Source of the DNA: Alloprevotella rava
GTDB lineage: Bacteria; Bacteroidota; Bacteroidia; Bacteroidales; Bacteroidaceae
Assembly: GCF_014195585.1 (NCBI RefSeq)
Contig: NZ_JACICA010000013.1
Span: 1-55,221, forward strand
Length of the DNA: 55,221 nucleotides
Reading direction: 5' to 3'
The notes under the pieces were generated by a model, which was not told the origin of the DNA, did no database searches, and worked only from the letters and a program-made list of their open reading frames with translations. The translations under genes were made by a program, and so were the position numbers. The stretch's first letter is position 1; each line of letters opens with the position of its first letter. Shown here in pieces: positions 46,704-54,671 of the stretch.

Positions 46704-48149
46704 CTACTCATCTTCAGGACTCGATGCTTTTATTATATCCTTAACGCCTTGCACCAGATTCGAAAAGAAAAGCCAAACACCCTTGTAAAGAGTACAAAGA
46801 AAGCGCCAACTTCTAAGGGTTATAAAACACAAAACTTTAAAAGTAGTGAAGAATACGACATTGATTATTTTTTGATTTAGCAAGTTGCTATAAGACAAGG
46901 TAAATCCAAAATATGACTCAAGTTTGCGATATGTCCAAATCCAAACTAAAGGACCGAAAATACCTACGAGAAGATAAATCAACCAAAAGAAATCATGTCC
47001 AGCTCCTTCTATCACAACAGGATGCCCTCCTATCATTTCCCATGGAAGGTTCAAACTTATAACTTTTAGAATACCAACCAGCTTAAAAGCCAAAAGATGG
47101 AATGCAAAAACATACAGCGTATTTTCTCCTAAATAGATCAGTATCCGCTTCAAGATATGTTCTTTTTTTCGTAACCAGATACTGAAATAATAGAGCAAAA
47201 GGAAACCTGCAAGTCCTGTAAAAGGCAACGACAGAAAACCTAAGAAATCAGGTCGGTAAGTCATGCTTGAAGGAAAAAATATAGATCCTAAAATCAGCAG
47301 GAGAAATGCAGGCAAACAGATTTTTAAGATGACGCCAAATCGCTCTTTCTGAATCTTATCTAACCACGCTTTATCAATGGCTTGTCGAAAAATATAGCCA
47401 ATAGCCATAAAGCAAACCACCATTACTTCGCGATATCCCCCCTGGCTAATACCTGTAATCTTTAGATTACCAAGAATAAGCCAAGTAGCCATCAGCAGAC
47501 TTATGCCTAGAATTATTCCACCAATGAAGAATTTAGAAGCTTCTTTCCCATTTTTTACAAAAAACCACACGCAAATCTTATAAAGTAACAAGAAAGCAAT
47601 ACTACCAATAAAGAGAGCTCTGAAAAACCAAAAAGCACCAGCCAGGAATTCATCATATCCCGACATATTGAAGACTATACTCCACAGACGTTGAGAAAAC
47701 TGAGTAAAATTATATGGATGAGTTACTCCCCCGCTAGCATTTCCATATTGTTCATTGAGAATCCCCAAATAGAACAAAAAATTGTGGAATACCAGAAAAA
47801 AAATCGACCAGCGTACAAACGGGAAATATAAACCTTTAATACGATTTGCTATATAAGTTTTTTCATCGTTGAGGTACTTGGTATTAAAAAAATATCCTGC
47901 ACAAATGAGAAAGACTGGAACATGAAACTGGAATACAATATTTAAGAGCCACGAAGGACCTCCCGCATGAGATAATACCACACAAATAATTGCTAAAGCC
48001 TTACATATTGAAAAAGTTGTATCCCTAGCTGGTGTAGCATATGAATCACCTATAGAAGGATTTGTCTCCTCTATTTTCTCCTCTTTTGGTCCATTCTGTT
48101 TGTAAAAGAGGCTTCTATTATATCCGTCATTATAATCAAAAGAATCCAT
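46704..48149 (-). CDS. Membrane acyltransferase, Acyltransf_3 family
   Basis: This 481-residue integral membrane protein has about ten helices. The family start SICKALAIICVVLSHAGGPSW contains the conserved His, followed by FQFHVPVFLICAGYFF. These enzymes move acyl (often O-acetyl) groups onto surface sugars. The N-terminal ~40 residues are hydrophilic and variable (KQNGPKEEKIEETNPS), and the C-terminal ~60 form another hydrophobic and basic tail. It lies between the patatin gene and the exported phospholipase-D-type gene. Acceptor unknown; O-antigen, capsule or lipid are candidates. Confidence 0.85.
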   Translation of the reverse strand: MDSFDYNDGYNRSLFYKQNGPKEEKIEETNPSIGDSYATPARDTTFSICKALAIICVVLSHAGGPSWLLNIVFQFHVPVFLICAGYFFNTKYLNDEKTYIANRIKGLYFPFVRWSIFFLVFHNFLFYLGILNEQYGNASGGVTHPYNFTQFSQRLWSIVFNMSGYDEFLAGAFWFFRALFIGSIAFLLLYKICVWFFVKNGKEASKFFIGGIILGISLLMATWLILGNLKITGISQGGYREVMVVCFMAIGYIFRQAIDKAWLDKIQKERFGVILKICLPAFLLLILGSIFFPSSMTYRPDFLGFLSLPFTGLAGFLLLYYFSIWLRKKEHILKRILIYLGENTLYVFAFHLLAFKLVGILKVISLNLPWEMIGGHPVVIEGAGHDFFWLIYLLVGIFGPLVWIWTYRKLESYFGFTLSYSNLLNQKIINVVFFTTFKVLCFITLRSWRFLCTLYKGVWLFFSNLVQGVKDIIKASSPEDE

Positions 48150-48184
48150 TTCTATTCTGCAATTAAATCGTAATTAAAAGAAAA

Positions 48185-49438
48185 CTACACAAACGGAGCA
48201 AGCCACTGCCAAAACCATGCAGCAAAGCGTCGGGAAGGTTTAAACTTTTCCTTCCATGTTTTAGGAGTTAATAGCCAGCATTTCTCGTCTCTGTCTTTTT
48301 TGAAAATATTTTGTAATACTTCAGTTGTAGGTTTATCTTTGATTAAAAGATTACATTCATAATCGAAAGATAGACTACGACTATCCAAATTAGCAGAACC
48401 GATAAAAGAATATATACTATCTACCATCATTATCTTACTATGATGGAAACCTCCTTCAAAAAAATAAATCTTAACTCCTTTCTTCATAAGCCGATGAGCA
48501 TTATGTTCAACAATGCGTGGAGTTATAGGAATATCACTCTTGGCAGAAACCATCACTTGCACATCGACTCCCCGCTTTACTGCTTGCTTGAGTGCTCTCC
48601 GAATATGGTGACAAAGCGTAAAATAAGGATTTATTATTTGTATTTGCGTTTTTGCGTTATTGATGAGCTGCAAGAATGTTGTATGAATAATTTTCTTGGG
48701 ACATCCTGGACCTTGATTAACGACAGCAATACGTTTTCTACCTGCTGAGCTACACGTATCAGATGCCAAATGAGAAAACTCTTGTGTGGCATCACGATAT
48801 CCAGGATAAAATTGTGCGCCATTGATATTTTGCTGAGTCCAAAGATTCCAAAAGTCTAAAAAGGCCTTTTGCAATTGCCCCACAGCATCACCTTCTACAC
48901 GAGCATGTATGTCATGCCAAGCACCAAATTCAGACTTTCCTTTAATATAATAGTCAGCAACATTCATACCCCCCGTATAAGCAATAATTCCATCTATTAC
49001 TACTATTTTTCGATGGTCCCGCGGTATGATATGATTTACATACGGAAATCTTAATGGATCGAATTCATATATTTCAATTCCATGCCTATTCAATGAATCC
49101 AAATGTCTACGCCTCAAAGGTCTATTATTGGATGCATTACCAAAGCCATCAAAGATAGCTCGTACTTTTACCCCTTCTTCTGTCTTTTGCTCTAACAACG
49201 AAAAGAGAGCTGCAGAAATAGAATCATTTCTAAAATTAAAATACTCAAGATGAATACTTTTCTTTGCCTGCCGAATTGCAGCAAAAAGATCTGAAAACTT
49301 TTCTTGTCCACTCTTGAAAATAACAATCCTATTATTTGTTGTGAAGACGAGAGAGTCCGTTTGTGCAGCCCTCAATACAGAAGGAAGTACAAAGAGCAAA
49401 GACAATAATAGGATGTGTTTAAAGCGACTTTGACACAT
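48185..49438 (-). CDS. Exported phospholipase-D-type enzyme (cardiolipin-synthase-like)
   Basis: This protein has two HxKxxxxD motifs: HRKIVVID (His142, Lys144, Asp149) and HSKIMMVD (His333, Lys335, Asp340), followed by GSANLDSRS, as in cardiolipin synthases. Unlike the usual ClsA it has a cleavable-looking signal peptide (HILLLSLLFVLPSVLRA) instead of two membrane helices, so it probably acts in the periplasm. I chose the ATG at 49438 (MCQSRFKH). A longer frame from 49501 adds a low-complexity lysine/asparagine stretch that overlaps an intergenic repeat core. Phospholipase or nuclease activity is possible instead. Confidence 0.82.
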   Translation of the reverse strand: MCQSRFKHILLLSLLFVLPSVLRAAQTDSLVFTTNNRIVIFKSGQEKFSDLFAAIRQAKKSIHLEYFNFRNDSISAALFSLLEQKTEEGVKVRAIFDGFGNASNNRPLRRRHLDSLNRHGIEIYEFDPLRFPYVNHIIPRDHRKIVVIDGIIAYTGGMNVADYYIKGKSEFGAWHDIHARVEGDAVGQLQKAFLDFWNLWTQQNINGAQFYPGYRDATQEFSHLASDTCSSAGRKRIAVVNQGPGCPKKIIHTTFLQLINNAKTQIQIINPYFTLCHHIRRALKQAVKRGVDVQVMVSAKSDIPITPRIVEHNAHRLMKKGVKIYFFEGGFHHSKIMMVDSIYSFIGSANLDSRSLSFDYECNLLIKDKPTTEVLQNIFKKDRDEKCWLLTPKTWKEKFKPSRRFAAWFWQWLAPFV

Positions 49439-49562
49439 CCCTAATTGTGAAAAGAGTTTGTTATTATTATTTATTTTCTTATCCTTATTGTATTTACACA
49501 TCTGCTATTCTTTACCCAGATATTCAGAAAAATGTATGAATATTAGAATCATTTACAACCAC

Positions 49563-50513
49563 TTAAAGTTGTGTTCTAAACGTATCAACAATACCTAATA
49601 AATGATCTTCTGAATCGACAACTAAAACACAATGAATCTTGTTTTCTTGCAGGATTTCCTCAATTTGCATAATCTTTGTTTCTACTCCTACAGTCTTTGG
49701 TGAGCGCGTCATAAAGTCTGCCACTGTCTTCTGGAAAAAACTATCTTGAGAGGACTGAATAGCACGTCGTACATCGCCATCTGTGATGATTCCAACCACT
49801 TTGCCGTCCTCCTCTGCAACACAAAGTCCGAGACGGCCGTTACTAACATGTATAACAGCTTCCCCCATCTTCATAGAAGGAGGAATTACTGGTAAATCCT
49901 CTGTACGCATCACATCCCTTGCCCGTGTAAGTAGCCGACGCCCTAAAGAACCGCCAGGATGAAAGTGGGCAAAGTCAGATGCCTGAAAGTTACGAGCAGC
50001 CATAAGAGCACACGCCAAAGCATCTCCCATCGCTAGTTGTGCCGTTGTAGACGAAGTTGGAGCTAAGCCCAAAGGCCCTGTTTCTTTTTTCACACCACAA
50101 TTCAAATGAACAGTTGAATATTCAGATAGTTGTGAACAAGGATTGCCCGACATCCCTATTACAGGTATCTTCATATCAAGAAGAAAAGGGAGGATGCGCA
50201 ATAGTTCATCTGTTTGTCCAGAATTAGAAATTGCTAATACTACATCATCAGCAGTAATCACGCCTAAGTCTCCATGAAAAACATCAAGGGGATTAACAAA
50301 GAAACTAGGAGTACCCGTAGAAGAAAGTGTTGCAGCAATTTTAGCTCCTATATGTCCACTCTTTCCAACGCCTGTAATAATCAATTTGCCTTGACAATTT
50401 AAAATAAGGCGAATAGCTTTATCAAAATCTTCATTGACATAAGGAATTAACTCCTTTATGGCTTCTGATTCTTCTCTAAGACATTGAATCGCTACATCTA
50501 TATACTTACTCAT
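49563..50513 (-). CDS. kdsD: Arabinose-5-phosphate isomerase (KdsD/KpsF family)
   Basis: This 316-residue enzyme converts ribulose-5-phosphate to arabinose-5-phosphate, the first step towards Kdo of lipopolysaccharide. The SIS domain has ITGVGKSGHIGAKIAATLSS, ISNSGQTDELLR and the FHPGGSLGRRL segment. Two CBS domains follow (VMRTEDLPVIPP onwards and VADFMTRSPKTV onwards). Length matches KdsD (328 in E. coli). It starts 7 bases after kdsA, so two consecutive Kdo steps are coexpressed. Confidence 0.93.
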   Translation of the reverse strand: MSKYIDVAIQCLREESEAIKELIPYVNEDFDKAIRLILNCQGKLIITGVGKSGHIGAKIAATLSSTGTPSFFVNPLDVFHGDLGVITADDVVLAISNSGQTDELLRILPFLLDMKIPVIGMSGNPCSQLSEYSTVHLNCGVKKETGPLGLAPTSSTTAQLAMGDALACALMAARNFQASDFAHFHPGGSLGRRLLTRARDVMRTEDLPVIPPSMKMGEAVIHVSNGRLGLCVAEEDGKVVGIITDGDVRRAIQSSQDSFFQKTVADFMTRSPKTVGVETKIMQIEEILQENKIHCVLVVDSEDHLLGIVDTFRTQL

Positions 50514-50520
50514 AAGACAA

Positions 50521-51291
50521 CTAATTACTTAATTCTACAATGAGATTTTCCAAATCATTAAGTGGAAGCATATTAGGGCCATCACTAAGAGCCATATCAG
50601 GCTGTGGATGTGTTTCAAAAAAATAACCATCCGCACCGAAAGCCTTAGCTGCATGTGCCATCATTGGTACAAATTGTCTATCGCCAACAGTTTTCCCCTC
50701 TCCAGCCCCAGGCCGTTGAACACTATGCGTACAATCCATAATTATGCGGTCTGACCATTGAGCCATTAAAGGAAGATTTCTGAAATCTACTACTAGATTG
50801 TTATAGCCAAAGGAATTTCCTCTTTCTGTCAACCAGACTTCTTTAGCTCCTGATTTACGACATTTCTCAACAGGATACTTCATATCACTGCCAGAAAGGA
50901 ACTGTGCTTTTTTGATATTAACAACACATCCTGTCCGAGATGCTTCTACTAACAAATCTGTCTGACGACAAAGGAATGCAGGTATTTGCAAAATATCTAC
51001 AACTTCTCCTGCTGCTTTAGCTTGATAACTTTCGTGAATATCTGTCGTTAGTTTTAAGTGGTAACGCAACTTTATATCCGACAACATCTGAAGTCCTTTC
51101 TCCAGTCCTGGGCCTCTAAAAGAAGATAGAGATGTGCGATTAGCTTTATCAAAAGAAGCCTTAAAAATTATATCTATTCCGTGAGCGTTACGAATCCGAA
51201 CTAATTCCTGCGCAACCAGCTCAAGCAACTCTGTCGATTCTATAACACAAGGACCTGATATATATATAGGAGAGTTTTTCTTTCCTTCCAT
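50521..51291 (-). CDS. kdsA: Kdo-8-phosphate synthase
   Basis: This 256-residue TIM-barrel enzyme condenses PEP with arabinose-5-phosphate to Kdo-8-phosphate. Conserved parts are ISGPCVIES, FKASFDKANRTS, FRGPGLEKGL, QIPAFLCRQTDLL, TERGNSFGYNN and DCTHSVQRPGAGEG. The length is slightly shorter than E. coli KdsA (284) because of a shorter N-terminus. It is the first gene of the kdsA-kdsD transcript, with a TAACTTTG promoter box 23 bases upstream. Confidence 0.96.
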   Translation of the reverse strand: MEGKKNSPIYISGPCVIESTELLELVAQELVRIRNAHGIDIIFKASFDKANRTSLSSFRGPGLEKGLQMLSDIKLRYHLKLTTDIHESYQAKAAGEVVDILQIPAFLCRQTDLLVEASRTGCVVNIKKAQFLSGSDMKYPVEKCRKSGAKEVWLTERGNSFGYNNLVVDFRNLPLMAQWSDRIIMDCTHSVQRPGAGEGKTVGDRQFVPMMAHAAKAFGADGYFFETHPQPDMALSDGPNMLPLNDLENLIVELSN

Positions 51292-51313
51292 TTTGGTTAT
51301 CTTTATTCTGCTA

Positions 51314-51321
51314 CAAAGTTA
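51314..51321 (-). promoter_or_regulatory. -7 promoter box of kdsA
   Basis: TAACTTTG on the minus strand, 23 bases before the kdsA ATG, fits TAnnTTTG. Confidence 0.6.
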
Positions 51322-51396
51322 GTATTTATCTATGGAATAAGGAAATCACTTTTCTTCTTGGATTAGTTATTCTAAAGAAAATCAAAAAATATTACG

Positions 51397-51404
51397 TAAT
51401 TTCG
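51397..51404 (+). promoter_or_regulatory. Weak -7 box of the hexosaminidase gene
   Basis: TAATTTCG differs from TAnnTTTG at one place and lies 26 bases before the ATG at 51431. The divergent kdsA promoter is about 80 bases away. Confidence 0.4.
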
Positions 51405-51430
51405 CAGACATTACATCTAACTATACAAAA

Positions 51431-53713
51431 ATGATAAAAAAAGTTCTCACAGTTCTTTTCTTTGCGCTGTCTTTGCTTCCCTCTATGGGACAAGTAAACA
51501 TCATCCCACGCCCTGCGATTGTTGAGGAGGGAAGTGGCAGTTTTCAACTATCTCCTCAAACTGTTGTCATTTCGAAAGGCAAAGGAAAAGGAGCAAGTAG
51601 AGTTGCTCAAGCCTTTATAGAGAAATTGCAAACATCTACAGGCGTTCGATTGAAGAGTTCTCACAAAGCAGCAACATCTTCTATTCTTTTTGCTATTGAT
51701 CCAACAATAAAGGGAAAAGAAGCCTATCTCTTGGAGGTAACTCCTCAACAAGTAAAACTTTCTGCATCTTCAGAAAATGGTCTCTTTTGGGCTTATCAAT
51801 CGTTACTTCAATTATTCCCACCATTTGTAGAATCAACCAATGCACGCACGCCTAACTGGCCACTCAAAATCCCTATGGTAAGAATCGAAGATCAACCTCG
51901 CTTCTCTTGGCGCGGAACTTTGGTTGATGTTAGTCGTCACTTTATGCCCGTTGCTGCTATCAAAAAGCAACTTGACATAATGGCTTCGCTAAAGTTAAAC
52001 CGCTTTCATTGGCATTTAACTGACGACCAAGGGTGGCGCATTGAAATTAAGCGCTATCCAAAACTCACCGATGTGGGAGCATGGCGAATAGATGCAGAAG
52101 GAAACAAATATGGAGGTTTTTATACTCAACAAGAAATTCGTGAGATTGTGGCCTATGCTGCAGCACGCCATATAGAAGTGGTCCCTGAACTAGAAATTCC
52201 AGGTCACGAACTTGCAGCTATTGCGGCTTACCCTGACCTATCCTGCAATAAAGAAGAGATAACACCACGAATCATTTGGGGGGTCGAGGACATTGTAATG
52301 TGCCCTGGCCGAGAAAATATGTTTAACTTCTTGAATAACGTGATAGATGAGCTTGTGCCGCTATTTCCTTCGACTTATTTCCATATTGGTGGCGATGAAA
52401 GTCCGCGCATTGAATGGGAAAAATGTGATAGTTGCCAAGCTCGCATGAAAGTTCTGGGACTCACTAGAGAAGCTCAGTTACAAGACTACGTCATCGAACG
52501 CATTGGAAAATACCTACAAACAAAGGGCAAGCGCATCATAGGTTGGGATGAAATACTTGAAGGTGGAAATCTGCCCAAAGATGCTATTGTTATGAGTTGG
52601 CGTGGAGAAGAAGGTGGTATCATTGCAGCTCAGAAACGCCATAGTGTCATCATGACGCCAGGAAGTCATGGTCTGTACTTCGATCATTACCAAGGCGATT
52701 TCATGAATGAACCTACAAGCATCGGAGGATATGCTCCACTAGATAAGTGTTATGCCTATAATCCTGTACCTTCTGCTCTGTCTACACAAGGTTTAGATTC
52801 ACTTGTTTTAGGTGTTCAAGGAAACAATTGGACAGAATACACCCTCGGTCCAGCAGCATTAGAAAATAGACTTTGGCCGCGTGGAGCTGCCTTGGCAGAA
52901 GTAGGATGGACGAAAGAAAGCAATAAAGATTTCTCTGATTTCCAACGTCGTCTTGATAACGATTTTACGCTACGCCTCAAAGAACGTCACATCAATTTCT
53001 ACATTCCAGCTCCCAGTGTTGAAGGAATTAGTTCCAACAAGCTAGCTTTTATCCATTCACGTACTGTTGCTTTAACCTCTCAACGAAATCTCCCGATTGT
53101 TTACACACTTGACGGAACAACACCTACCGCGCATTCAACGCGCTATACGGGGCCAATCAAAATTGATCAAAACACAACGCTAAATACTGCAACTCTTCTT
53201 CCATGTGGTTTACTCAGCAATGTGCGTAAGATTGAAATTAACAAACAAACTCCCCTTTTCGCACTCAGTACTCCTACCATAAAAGGCTACATAATTCGTA
53301 AATACAAGGGAGAATATAGAACTCCTCAACAGCTAAAAAATGCAAAGGCCGACTCAACCCTTAAGGCAGATCGCATTGAAGTTGTACGCACTCTAACAAA
53401 CGTTCCTAGCGATGTGCGCAACGTCAAGAATTACGCTGCAACTGCAGAAGGGTTCTTCTATGTTCCAGAGACGGGTGTGTATGAATTTTCTTCTTTGCTC
53501 ACACAAGTAAGTATTGACGGCACACTCTATATTGACAATTCAGGAGTATACGCCCCACGCGACACGCGAGAGAATTGTGAAATTGCATTAGCCAAAGGTT
53601 GGCACAAGATTCATGCATTATTCCTAGGAGGAATCTTTGGTGGTTGGCCTACATACTGGAACGATGTAAAAATCCAGTGGAGGCTTGTGGGCGGCAAATG
53701 GAATGCACTCTAA
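51431..53713 (+). CDS. Secreted GH20 beta-N-acetylhexosaminidase with C-terminal PA14-like domain
   Basis: This 760-residue hydrolase removes terminal GlcNAc/GalNAc from glycans. It has a signal peptide (KKVLTVLFFALSLLPSMGQ), a GH20b N-terminal domain (about 25-145), then the barrel with FHWHLTDDQGWRIEIKRYP and the catalytic pair Asp322-Glu323 in FHIGGDESPRIEW. Near 555-600 is a chitobiase-type C-terminal sandwich (VYTLDGTTPTAHSTRYTGPI). The last ~110 residues (TAEGFFYVPETGVYEFSS ... STYWNDVKIQWRLV-like end) look like a PA14 carbohydrate-binding fold. It is probably periplasmic or surface-bound and is used on host or mucin glycans. It is followed by a terminator. Confidence 0.93.
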   Translation: MIKKVLTVLFFALSLLPSMGQVNIIPRPAIVEEGSGSFQLSPQTVVISKGKGKGASRVAQAFIEKLQTSTGVRLKSSHKAATSSILFAIDPTIKGKEAYLLEVTPQQVKLSASSENGLFWAYQSLLQLFPPFVESTNARTPNWPLKIPMVRIEDQPRFSWRGTLVDVSRHFMPVAAIKKQLDIMASLKLNRFHWHLTDDQGWRIEIKRYPKLTDVGAWRIDAEGNKYGGFYTQQEIREIVAYAAARHIEVVPELEIPGHELAAIAAYPDLSCNKEEITPRIIWGVEDIVMCPGRENMFNFLNNVIDELVPLFPSTYFHIGGDESPRIEWEKCDSCQARMKVLGLTREAQLQDYVIERIGKYLQTKGKRIIGWDEILEGGNLPKDAIVMSWRGEEGGIIAAQKRHSVIMTPGSHGLYFDHYQGDFMNEPTSIGGYAPLDKCYAYNPVPSALSTQGLDSLVLGVQGNNWTEYTLGPAALENRLWPRGAALAEVGWTKESNKDFSDFQRRLDNDFTLRLKERHINFYIPAPSVEGISSNKLAFIHSRTVALTSQRNLPIVYTLDGTTPTAHSTRYTGPIKIDQNTTLNTATLLPCGLLSNVRKIEINKQTPLFALSTPTIKGYIIRKYKGEYRTPQQLKNAKADSTLKADRIEVVRTLTNVPSDVRNVKNYAATAEGFFYVPETGVYEFSSLLTQVSIDGTLYIDNSGVYAPRDTRENCEIALAKGWHKIHALFLGGIFGGWPTYWNDVKIQWRLVGGKWNAL

Positions 53714-53729
53714 TAATATTAGCTTTCAT

Positions 53730-53780
53730 AAAACGGAGGCAAAGAAGCAGGGCTCATCCACTCTTCTTTGCTTTCGTTTT
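53730..53780 (+). terminator. Terminator of the hexosaminidase gene
   Basis: Arms AAAACGGAGGCAAAGAAG (53730-53747) and CTTCTTTGCTTTCGTTTT (53763-53780) pair over 18 positions with two mismatches, with a T-run in the last arm, 16 bases past the stop. Confidence 0.85.
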
Positions 53781-54326
53781 GTATAACTACACAAATGATC
53801 TAAAACTTCTAGCCGAAAAAAACTAAAGCAAGTCCCAAACTTTTCATAGTGGGAGATCTCAGCTTGTTATCTTTGGTGTAGGCTATCTCCATTATACCAT
53901 GAATGGGATTCTTATCGATTATCTTAGTCATTTGAAAAAAGAACTGCCAGCCCTTGCGGTAAACCTGCAATATATCGGCAAATCTGGAAAGGAGGATTCC
54001 TGTTGTATGCTTCAAAGATACAAAAATAAAATAAACAAATTATAGCGAGAGTTTTGTATAGATCTCATATCATAGATATTACAGATAAATTGTTTCTAAG
54101 ATAACGGAATCTCACAATTAGTAAGAATAAAAAAGACACAAAAGAGTTTGTGCAAAACTTAAGAACTTTCATACGACAAACAAAAAAGAAGATTGTAAAG
54201 AAATCCCGAAATCTATATCTACAAGAATTGAATAGAATCAAATTTTGCTGACAAGAAAAGAGCATAGATTCAACGCACTACTACAATAGGGAAATTTTGA
54301 AGTTTCAGAGGAGAAAGAAAAAATAC
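53781..54326. other. AT-rich intergenic region, no clear gene
   Basis: About 545 bases. A minus-strand frame of 68 codons (53809-54015) starts with TTG inside a TATCTTTG promoter-like box (54013-54020). Its protein (KHTTGILLSRFADILQVYRKG) belongs to no family I know. It could be a small gene or an old IS remnant. Nothing else is recognisable. Confidence 0.4.
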
Positions 54327-54396
54327 AATAAAGATATTTTCAAATGTAATAAGAATGTCGGCTGACAGTCTTATTGTGTTTTCAAATAGAATAAGG
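54327..54396. repeat. Phased AATAAGG repeat, array C
   Basis: Cores are AATAAAG at 54327-54333, AATAAGA at 54348-54354, the inverted TCTTATT at 54369-54375 and AATAAGG at 54390-54396, all starting exactly 21 bases apart. The middle two form a hairpin (54348-54359 with 54364-54375, 11 of 12 pairs, loop GGCT). Spacers again are ATATTTTCAAATGT-type and ATGTCGGCTGACAG-type. Confidence 0.8.
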
Positions 54397-54431
54397 AAAA
54401 AACAGCTTTTAAACTGCTCTGTCCTGAAAAA

Positions 54432-54535
54432 GGTTGACAGTTCTGTTTGTTAAAATATCTTTTGGTTGACAGCTCCTGAAGTTAAGTTTAGCGGAGGTTG
54501 TCATTGTTGTTTCCTAAATCTGTTTTAGGTTGACA
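54432..54535 (+). repeat. Four GGTTGWCA motifs at 32-base steps
   Basis: GGTTGACA occurs at 54432, 54464 and 54528, and GGTTGTCA at 54496, so starts are exactly 32 bases apart. Each is preceded by an A- or T-rich stretch except the third. The 24 bases between motifs are not conserved. It lies between array C and the IS3-type transposase and may belong to the end of that element. The bases 54536-54671 contain a GC-rich hairpin (54643-54648 with 54654-54659) but no gene. Confidence 0.7.
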
Positions 54536-54671
54536 CTTGCCTTATGGTGGCAAAGATAAGGATTTTTAATTTATTTGGCTTTCTATTTTATTTGCGATGG
54601 CAGCTAGAGGTATGAAAAACACCGAGGGGATGCTGTCGGCAGGGGGCGAGTAGCCCCCGAGAGACATTGTG

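Noticed and set aside
53809-54015. A 68-codon minus-strand frame with a promoter-like box
   Set aside because: It starts with TTG inside the -7 box itself and shows no family pattern. It is kept only as a note in the intergenic entry.
54327-54535. Possible CRISPR array
   Set aside because: The repeated units are only 7-8 bases, some are inverted, there are only four per array, and no cas genes are present. Phased binding sites or short repeats fit better.
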